A stretch of 38,038 bases of DNA, taken from NCBI RefSeq assembly GCF_027859075.1, contig NZ_JAQIBL010000297.1, positions 1-38,038 of the forward strand, written 5' to 3'. How positions within the stretch are numbered: the first letter of the stretch is position 1; each line of letters opens with the position of its first letter. The notes under the pieces are model-generated. The model ran no database searches, had not been told where the DNA came from, and worked only from the letters and a program-made list of their open reading frames with translations. This document shows positions 32,394 to 38,038 of this stretch, piece after piece. This DNA is from Oceanispirochaeta sp. GTDB lineage: Bacteria; Spirochaetota; Spirochaetia; DSM-2461. The translations under genes were made by a program, and so were the position numbers.

Positions 32394-33440
32394 TTAGTTC
32401 AAAAACAGGTCTATAGCGTGTTCCGGTTTGATTTCCCTGTTTAAAATGGCGTAGACCAGCTGAATAATGGGAAGTTTCAGATTGTACTTTTCGCCTAGAA
32501 GAACAGCATAGCGTGCGGCAATGGCTCCCTCGGGGAGGTATCCGATGCTGCCGATATGATCGATGAGATCATCAATGCCGTTATACTTTTCATGAATCCG
32601 TTTGAGAATAATATCCCTTCCGAAGCGTCTGTTTCTTCCATAGATCGAACGGCAGGTCACGTCCAGGTCGCCTACTCCGGCAATGGATGTGAATGTCTCA
32701 GGATGGGTTGATCCCAGGCTTTTACCTAAAAGCTGTATCTCATTCAGACCGGCAGCAAAAAGGAAGGACTCCGTATTGTCTCCCACGATGGCCGAGGTTT
32801 CTTTCAAGGCATCCAGAATACCGAAGGCTATGGCAATCACATTTTTCACAGCGGCGCATGTCTGGACACCCACAACATCCAGTGAAGAAAACAGCCGGGT
32901 GTTGGTCGAGCTCATCAGCTTCCTGAATATGATGGAATTACGCGGGTTTGTGGAGGCGCTGATCAGTCCGGTAATCTTACCGGCACCAATTTCTTCGGCG
33001 TGACTGGGGCCTGATATATAAACCAGATTTCCCTTGTAAAAGCCGGGCAGGTAGTTCTCCAGAGTCTCCAGAATAAACTGGGGGCCGTTTTTCCCTGGAA
33101 CAAATCCCTTGGTAATGGTGGCGATCATTGTTTCCCCTTCCAGAATGTTGGGAACCGCCAGGATCTTCTTGATCGTGTCGACCAGAAAGAGGGAAGGTGT
33201 AGCCAGGAACAGGTAGTCCACCCCTGTCGCTGCTTCGACAATATCTGTTGTTGCCCTGACCGAGGGCGGAATGTTGACTCCCGGGAGGAACTCGCAGTTT
33301 TCTCTTTTCTCATTGATATCCCGGGCACCGGCTTCAGTGAAGCTCCATATGGTTGTGTCCAGATCCTTCTGACCCATGATTGTGGCAATGGCCGTTCCAA
33401 ACGCGCCAGCTCCGATGATCCCGATTTTTTTGTCACTCAT
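32394..33440 (-). CDS. gpsA: NAD(P)-dependent glycerol-3-phosphate dehydrogenase
   Basis: Cytoplasmic enzyme that reduces dihydroxyacetone phosphate to sn-glycerol-3-phosphate, the backbone of phospholipids. From ATG 33440 it has 348 residues, the usual length; this start has GAGGTG 6 bases upstream and gives MSDKKIGIIGAGAFGTAIA, whereas the open frame begins with GTG 33449. The Rossmann motif GAGAFG (about 10-15), LATPSLFLVDTI, GPSHAEEI (in place of the more common GPSFA/AEEV), the active Lys in AAVKNVIAIAFG (catalytic Lys), and NEIQLLGKSLGSTHPETFTSIAGVGDLDVTC are present. It follows the lipoprotein gene by 5 bases and is a central gene of the envelope/lipid cluster. Confidence 0.95.
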   Translation of the reverse strand: MSDKKIGIIGAGAFGTAIATIMGQKDLDTTIWSFTEAGARDINEKRENCEFLPGVNIPPSVRATTDIVEAATGVDYLFLATPSLFLVDTIKKILAVPNILEGETMIATITKGFVPGKNGPQFILETLENYLPGFYKGNLVYISGPSHAEEIGAGKITGLISASTNPRNSIIFRKLMSSTNTRLFSSLDVVGVQTCAAVKNVIAIAFGILDALKETSAIVGDNTESFLFAAGLNEIQLLGKSLGSTHPETFTSIAGVGDLDVTCRSIYGRNRRFGRDIILKRIHEKYNGIDDLIDHIGSIGYLPEGAIAARYAVLLGEKYNLKLPIIQLVYAILNREIKPEHAIDLFLN

Positions 33441-33445
33441 GATTT

Positions 33446-34195
33446 TCACCTCGATTTATATGTAAGAGAATAGTTAATGTCTTCTTTATGCAGAAGCAGT
33501 TTGATCAGGGGGAGAGATATCTTCATGGTCGAAGTGTTAAACATTTGTCCGCCTTTCTGTTCAATGATACGCCCTTCGACGGTGATCAGTAAATTCAAAG
33601 ATGCCGAGTTGATCAGAGACCGGAGGGTTTTTTCTTCGATCCCCCGGGCATCTTCAAAAATGAAAAAGAGCATCTCTTTATATTCAGCCTCACTGATGCT
33701 GGGTTCAGGGAGGAAATACTGGAATCCCGGGTCCTGAAGCATGGGGAAGAGCTGAAAAAGCTGTTGAAAATTGTCCTTATTGATCCGGATCTTCAACTGA
33801 TGAGTGTCCTGACTCAATGCCTTGTATTCCAGGACCCTGTTCTCAGCCGGCACCCCTGTTAACTTTCCCGTTGACAGGAAGAGCTCTTCAATATGATGGA
33901 AACTAAGGCTTCCTGAATATTTTCCGTCCCGGGGAGATTCGACCTTGATGTCGGTAAAGAAAGGATTCTGTTCCAGTTCCGCTTTAATGGATCCCGAGTC
34001 CAGTCTGTTTCCACCCCCCTGTCCGGAGTTGCTTAAATCCGTCAGATCCTGGAGGGTCGTAATAAAGAAGTCTTCCAGAAGGACAGAGGATTCCACATGT
34101 CCCGATCCGTCAGGGCTCAGATAGATCTGTTGATTCACGGAACAGGAGAAAAGAAAAAGTGAGACTGCTGCGCTCAACAGAAGGCTGTTCTTCAT
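33446..34195 (-). CDS. lipoprotein of unknown function
   Basis: Exported lipoprotein of 249 residues. ATG 34195 is chosen over the longer frame from 34249 because GGGGG lies about 7 bases upstream and a signal with lipobox LFSC starts there (MKNSLLLSAAVSLFLFSC, Cys17). The mature protein is beta-rich with polar helices (IYLSPDGSGHVESSVLLED, KYSGSLSFHHIEEL, LLITVEGRIIEQKGG); DGSGHVE at the start recalls LppM-like or DUF3153-type lipoprotein folds, but I do not claim a match. It is the first gene of the leftward lipid/envelope cluster and lies just before gpsA (5 bases). Confidence 0.78.
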   Translation of the reverse strand: MKNSLLLSAAVSLFLFSCSVNQQIYLSPDGSGHVESSVLLEDFFITTLQDLTDLSNSGQGGGNRLDSGSIKAELEQNPFFTDIKVESPRDGKYSGSLSFHHIEELFLSTGKLTGVPAENRVLEYKALSQDTHQLKIRINKDNFQQLFQLFPMLQDPGFQYFLPEPSISEAEYKEMLFFIFEDARGIEEKTLRSLINSASLNLLITVEGRIIEQKGGQMFNTSTMKISLPLIKLLLHKEDINYSLTYKSR

Positions 34196-34343
34196 GTTCT
34201 TACCCCCAAGTAAGTATATAAGCAGGAAATGGTGGATAGGATACACCAAAGAGTAGGGAAATTAAAGAGCCACTTCTTACTGATTTTACTCCTGGAGGAT
34301 ACTCAGCCAGTTCTCTCCCGGAGGTCCCTTAATAAATAGGTAT

Positions 34344-34371
34344 TTGTTCTGAAAGAATTTTCCACTATAAT
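34344..34371 (+). promoter_or_regulatory. candidate sigma-70-type promoter for the IlvY-like gene
   Basis: TTGTTC (34344-34349) and a perfect TATAAT (34366-34371) are separated by 16 bp, with transcription starting near 34378. The leader of about 22 bases has GGGAG before the ATG. GGAGGTCCCTT (34320-34330) and AAGGGAGACCTCC (34386-34398) form an inverted repeat around this promoter with 2 bp inserted in one arm. Confidence 0.5.
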
Positions 34372-34399
34372 GAAGGAAATCTGAAAAGGGAGACCTCCC

Positions 34400-35323
34400 A
34401 TGGATATACGAGAACTACAGCTATTCCTGAAGCTTTCCGAGAATCTTCATTATACCAAAACCAGTCATTTGATGGCGATCAGTCCTTCTGCTTTGAGCAG
34501 GACCATCCAGAGGATGGAGGATCAAATTGGGCAAAAATTGTTTTTCAGGGATAATCGGGGTGTCGTCCTCACTCCCGGGGGAATCCGGTTTTGTGAATAT
34601 GCCCAGTCGGTTCTGGAAAGCTGGCAGAGTCTGCAGAATGATCTGACCGAAGAGAGCCGGGAAATTAAGGGAGACCTGGTTGTATACACTTCTGTCACAG
34701 GCTGTTATACCATCCTTCCCGAACTTCTTGAAAAGTGCCGGCAGACCTATCCCGGTATCCATATTAATCTGAAAACCGGGTCTGCCGCCGATGCGGTGGC
34801 TGTCGTATTAAGCGGTCTGGTTGATCTTTCCGTGGCGGCCGAACCTGATTCTCTTCCCGAAAATCTGGTGTTTCTGAATGTGACCAGCACCCCCCTGCAG
34901 CTTATCGCTCCTGCGAAGGAGTGTCACCTCACAGACAAGATGAATACTCCCGGTACCGCCTGGTATGATATGCCTCTTATCCTCCCCGAGAAGGGCCTGG
35001 CCCGTAAGAGGCTGGATCGCTTTTTCAAGACACGCCAGATTCAGCCTGAGATCTATGCGGAAGTGGACGGGAATGAAGCTATCATTGCCCTCGTCAGCCT
35101 GGGCTTTGGACTGGGCATCGTTCCATCATTAGTGAGAGAATTCAGTCTGATTCAGGATAAGATCCGGGTTCTGCCGGATGTTCCCGACCTGGAACCCTAC
35201 CATGTGGGCATATGTGTTAATCGGCGCAAGAGTCAGACCCCCTTATTGCAGGCCTTTACTTCACTGATCACAAGCCTGGACGGAAAGGGGTCCTCTGCTC
35301 TCCCGGGACAAAAAGAATCATGA
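34400..35323 (+). CDS. ilvY: LysR-family regulator, IlvY-like
   Basis: DNA-binding regulator of 307 residues in the LysR family. It resembles E. coli IlvY, which activates ilvC when acetohydroxy acids accumulate: an HTH near the N-terminus (TSHLMAISPSALSRTIQRMEDQIGQKLFFRDNRGVVLTPGG), then VTGCYTILPELLEK, TGSAADAVAVVLSGLVDLSVAAEPDSLPENLVF and ALVSLGFGLGIVPSLV, all positions where IlvY reads similarly (from memory). The ribosome-binding site GGGAG is part of a small inverted repeat against CTCCC just before the ATG. It overlaps the NrpR gene as ATGA, so both are co-expressed. ilvC is not in the window. Confidence 0.85.
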   Translation: MDIRELQLFLKLSENLHYTKTSHLMAISPSALSRTIQRMEDQIGQKLFFRDNRGVVLTPGGIRFCEYAQSVLESWQSLQNDLTEESREIKGDLVVYTSVTGCYTILPELLEKCRQTYPGIHINLKTGSAADAVAVVLSGLVDLSVAAEPDSLPENLVFLNVTSTPLQLIAPAKECHLTDKMNTPGTAWYDMPLILPEKGLARKRLDRFFKTRQIQPEIYAEVDGNEAIIALVSLGFGLGIVPSLVREFSLIQDKIRVLPDVPDLEPYHVGICVNRRKSQTPLLQAFTSLITSLDGKGSSALPGQKES

Positions 35324-36330
35324 TGGAAAACACAGACAGCAAAAGACTCCTGATTCTGAAAATACTCAGTGAGGATGATCAGCCCCTTTCCAGTCAGATC
35401 ATCAAGGAACGCCTTCAGGAACGGGGTACAGCCCTCAGTGAAAGGACTGTCCGTTTTCATATGCTGGCACTGGACAAGGCCGGACTGACGGAATACAAGG
35501 GAAAAAAAGGCCGCTATCTGACAGCCTCCGGATATCGGGAAATTGCCCGGAACCAGGTCTATGACCGGGTGGGATTTTTATCCTCCCGCATCGATGAACT
35601 ATCCTACCAGATGAATTTCAACTGGAAAAAGAGGACGGGTACGGTCCTGGTCAATGTGAGTCTTGTGCCTCTTGAAAACAGCTCTGTGGTGTACCATCTT
35701 ATGGCACCGGTTTTTGAATCAGGCCTGACCATGGGGCAGAAGGTCGCTGTATTCTGTCCGGGTGAGAAAGTGGGGGATGTGGAGATTCCTGAAGGGTATT
35801 TCGGCATGGGAACGGTCTGCTCGATCACACTCAACGGTGTCTTTCTGCACAGCGGGATTCCTGTTACATCCGTCTTCGGGGGACTGCTGGAAGTGTCGGG
35901 CAGCCGTCCGGACCGCTTCGCTGCCATCATTAACTACAATGGTACAAGCCTTGATCCTTTAGAGATCTTTATCAGCAGCGGTATGACCGACTGCCGGGGT
36001 GCCGCGGAAGCGGGGCATGGTTTGATAGGAGCCAGTTTCAGGGAAATTCCCGCATCCAGTCTTGATGAGGTCACGGAAATTCATCAGCACCTGGTGGAAA
36101 TGGGACTGGGAGGCATCCTGAAAGTAGGGTATTCCGGCCACTCTCTTCTTGAAATCCCTGTGGCAGACGGCAGGATCGGCATTATCACCGCCGGAGGGCT
36201 TAATTCCATCTCAGCCCTGGTGGAAGCGGATATTCCTGTGCGGTCAAAAGCACTCTCGGGACTCATTGAGTATGACAGGCTCATCATGTATACCGATCTT
36301 TTTGAAGAATTGGGCCGCACCCGCAGCTGA
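35320..36330 (+). CDS. nrpR: NrpR-family transcriptional repressor
   Basis: Single-unit NrpR (DUF128) protein of 336 residues: an N-terminal winged helix (LLILKILSEDDQPLSSQIIKERL, ALSERTVRFHMLALDKAGL, about 9-70) and one NrpR effector domain (about 90-325) with GTVLVNVSLVP, GMGTVCSITLNGVFLHSGIPVTSVFGGLLEV, GLIGASFREIPA and GIITAGGLNSISALVEA. In methanogens NrpR represses nitrogen-assimilation genes and is released by 2-oxoglutarate; bacterial members are little studied. ATG 35320 overlaps the IlvY-like stop as ATGA (35323 is also possible). Both regulators may link nitrogen status with branched-chain amino-acid synthesis. The histidine phosphatase gene comes next on the opposite strand. Confidence 0.88.
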   Translation: MMENTDSKRLLILKILSEDDQPLSSQIIKERLQERGTALSERTVRFHMLALDKAGLTEYKGKKGRYLTASGYREIARNQVYDRVGFLSSRIDELSYQMNFNWKKRTGTVLVNVSLVPLENSSVVYHLMAPVFESGLTMGQKVAVFCPGEKVGDVEIPEGYFGMGTVCSITLNGVFLHSGIPVTSVFGGLLEVSGSRPDRFAAIINYNGTSLDPLEIFISSGMTDCRGAAEAGHGLIGASFREIPASSLDEVTEIHQHLVEMGLGGILKVGYSGHSLLEIPVADGRIGIITAGGLNSISALVEADIPVRSKALSGLIEYDRLIMYTDLFEELGRTRS

Positions 36331-36336
36331 TTCCCT

Positions 36337-36954
36337 TCAATCCCGATGGTGGAGGAGGGGGCGGATTTCTCCGGTTTCAAGATGCTTCAGAGAGCGGTGC
36401 TGACCCGGGGGGATGCCCTCAAGCCAGGTCAGGGCAATCTGCAGAATGTCTCCATGAGATACAATGAGGATCTGTTTCTTATCGAAACGTTTTTCCATCT
36501 CTTCGATGAAGCTCCGGAAGCGCATCTGCACTTCTCTTGGACTCTCCACATTCATGGCCCTGTTCTTATCGTTTTTAACATCTTCCATCCAGACCAGGCT
36601 GTAGTGTCTGTCCTCTGTCTTTTCATAATCACCAAAAGACCGCTCCCTCAGCAGGGGAGAGCTTTCGGGTGGAAGAGCTCCCAGAATTTCTGCTGCCACC
36701 TGGGCGGTCTCCCTTGTTCTGAGGAAGTCGGAGGACAGGATCAATGTTTCCCGGTTCAGAAGGCTCTGCTCCTGTAAAATATTCCGGATCTGTTCCCGCC
36801 CTGTTTCACTGAGACCGTAATGGTCGGCTCCATTGTCATAATGGCTTATGATGAGTCCCTCTTCGTTTGCCAGGCTTCTACCATGGCGCATGAGGTAGTA
36901 ACTATTGTGAAGTCCTTCCGGACACACTGCATAAGGTCGGATTATTTTATCCAC
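36337..36954 (-). CDS. histidine phosphatase-family protein
   Basis: Phosphohistidine phosphatase/phosphoglycerate mutase-like protein of 205 residues. The catalytic His is in LMRHGRS (about 22-28), the second set is SDFLRTRETAQVA, and the second His is in ILIVSHGD near residue 171, followed by ALTWLEG. Small-molecule phosphatase, PhpP/CobC-type or sugar phosphatase activity is likely; no direct link to true phosphoglycerate mutase is shown. The start is GTG 36954, which overlaps the TAG of the sugar-phosphate transferase gene by one base, so the two are translationally coupled and the phosphatase may act in that polysaccharide pathway (inference). Confidence 0.85.
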   Translation of the reverse strand: MDKIIRPYAVCPEGLHNSYYLMRHGRSLANEEGLIISHYDNGADHYGLSETGREQIRNILQEQSLLNRETLILSSDFLRTRETAQVAAEILGALPPESSPLLRERSFGDYEKTEDRHYSLVWMEDVKNDKNRAMNVESPREVQMRFRSFIEEMEKRFDKKQILIVSHGDILQIALTWLEGIPPGQHRSLKHLETGEIRPLLHHRD

Positions 36955-38038
36955 TAATATGCGTTTTTATTGACAAATCCATTTAATATCGTGAGCAGGA
37001 GGATTTTAAAATCTAGTGCCAGAGTCCAGTTCCGGATGTAATACATGTCAAACTCGATCCGTTTTTCCAGACTGGTATTCCCTCTCCAACCATTGATCTG
37101 AGCCCAGCCTGTAATGCCGGCTCTCATCTTGTGGCGGAGCATATATCCGGGTATCTCATCCTTGAACCCTTCGATCAGTTCCGGGCGTTCGGGACGGGGG
37201 CCTACCAGGCTCATATCCCCCTTCAACACATTCCATAACTGAGGGAACTCATCCAGACTTGTTTTGCGGATGAAGGTGCCAAAGCGGGTTCGCCGGGGGT
37301 CATTTTCCACGGTCCAGGTGAATCCTTCTTCTTTGTCCGCATACTGACGCATGGAGCGGAATTTCCACATTTTAAAAACTTTGCCGTTGGAGGTCATCCT
37401 TTCCTGGCTATAGAAAATGGGTCCCGGTGAAGTGAGTTTCACCAGCAGACTCACAATGAGCAGCATAGGGGAGAGAATCAGAATGCCAAGGAATGATCCA
37501 CCCATATCCATCAGACGTTTACTGAGAAGGCTTAAATGGATTTCAGATGGTTTATTGATGTAAAGGAGAGGGGTTCCCAGAAAATCCTCTATTGTTGTGC
37601 CAATGAGGGCATAGTTTACCTGGGGAATCATGATGATGGGAGTCACCTGGTTGTAATGGGTTTTAATAAAGTGGTCCTGCCTGTTATGGTTCTGTCCGGA
37701 ATAACCAACAATGATACTCTGGGGAAGCAGTTTTTCGATAACTCCATCAATTTCCTCGTATGTACAGGATTTTATCCCCTGCTCCTCGGCAGCACCTTCC
37801 GAGTCTGCCCAGCAACAGATAACCATACCTGCATGGGGATTCTTTTGAACTTTCTGGATGAACCTGTCTATATGGGGCCCCTGTCCGATAACAAAGAGCT
37901 TACTAATCAATTCTCCCTTAATCATCTTCATCATGATGTGATTCCGGAAGATGACCCTGTTGAGAATCAGGGATATCTGACAGATAATGAAGAAAAGAAC
38001 CAGGGTGAGCCTTGAGAGTCTATCGGCCTGAAGGTGAT
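36954..38038 (-). CDS. undecaprenyl-phosphate sugar phosphotransferase (5' end outside window)
   Basis: Polyprenyl-phosphate glycosyl-1-phosphate transferase (WcaJ/WbaP type) that starts a capsule, exopolysaccharide or O-unit on the membrane. The frame is open to the right edge; ATG 37934 is an internal Met because the upstream codons read a membrane segment (RLSRLTLVLFFIICQISLIL). At least 361 residues are present. A nucleotide-binding-like domain follows, then the catalytic part: KRLMDMGGSFLGILILSP (membrane-dipping helix), SPGPIFYSQ, FKMWKFRSM, RKTSLDEFPQLWNVLKGDMSLVGPRPERPEL, GITGWAQINGWRG. The end overlaps the phosphatase start by one base. Sugar (glucose, galactose or N-acetylated) cannot be told from sequence here. 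Confidence 0.92.
   Translation of the reverse strand, partial: HLQADRLSRLTLVLFFIICQISLILNRVIFRNHIMMKMIKGELISKLFVIGQGPHIDRFIQKVQKNPHAGMVICCWADSEGAAEEQGIKSCTYEEIDGVIEKLLPQSIIVGYSGQNHNRQDHFIKTHYNQVTPIIMIPQVNYALIGTTIEDFLGTPLLYINKPSEIHLSLLSKRLMDMGGSFLGILILSPMLLIVSLLVKLTSPGPIFYSQERMTSNGKVFKMWKFRSMRQYADKEEGFTWTVENDPRRTRFGTFIRKTSLDEFPQLWNVLKGDMSLVGPRPERPELIEGFKDEIPGYMLRHKMRAGITGWAQINGWRGNTSLEKRIEFDMYYIRNWTLALDFKILLLTILNGFVNKNAY

Noticed and set aside
37240-37290. A second sigma-54-like match (TTGGCACC... on the minus strand).
   Set aside because: It lies inside the sugar-transferase coding region and the -24 to -12 spacing is one base off.

Overview
The window looks like chromosomal DNA from a free-living, Gram-negative-type bacterium. 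My best guess is a spirochaete of the Spirochaeta/Oceanispirochaeta kind. This rests on gene content: a eukaryote-type hexokinase, an NrpR-type regulator next to an IlvY-like LysR protein, many stand-alone signalling proteins, lipoproteins and an RND pump. It is an inference; no rRNA or other marker gene is present. Coding density is high, many genes overlap by 1-23 bases, and no tRNA, rRNA or CRISPR was seen.

Left part (1-6736): a galactofuranose-type sugar ABC importer (binding protein, double ATPase, first permease, running off the left edge) is read leftward. Reading rightward from the same intergenic region are a sigma-54 enhancer-binding response regulator and an unusual soluble histidine kinase. 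The kinase begins with a complete ABC-ATPase-like domain resembling the N-terminal half of a sugar importer ATPase. The region between holds a perfect -24/-12 (sigma-54) promoter facing the importer and three copies of a 15-bp operator-like motif. I read this as one circuit: the kinase senses something through an ABC/PAS module, phosphorylates the regulator, and the regulator bound at the repeats switches on the importer. This is the most interesting system in the window.

Middle part (6720-22848): a leftward cluster of an RhlE-type helicase, a TcdA-type E1-like enzyme, a TatD-family hydrolase and a TauE/SafE permease. Next comes a small hydrophobic, possibly PspG-like protein behind a second sigma-54-like promoter, then an ABM-domain protein and exonuclease I with a terminator. 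A hairpin-rich non-coding element follows. Then comes a four-gene efflux operon (lipoprotein adaptor, RND pump, OmpR-type regulator, sensor kinase). A gene-poor stretch with twin hairpins precedes a DUF445 protein, a secreted ankyrin protein, RlmH and an unrecognised protein.

Right part (23044-38038): hexokinase, a lone receiver protein with a premature-looking stop, a hybrid kinase with receiver and HPt domains, an RNB-family ribonuclease and a secreted zinc-ribbon protein. A leftward envelope/lipid cluster follows (lipoprotein, GpsA, a binding-protein-like protein, an unknown protein, a PlsC-type acyltransferase with an added zinc ribbon). Then come the coupled regulators IlvY-like and NrpR, and finally a histidine phosphatase read from the end of a sugar-phosphate transferase gene that runs off the right edge.
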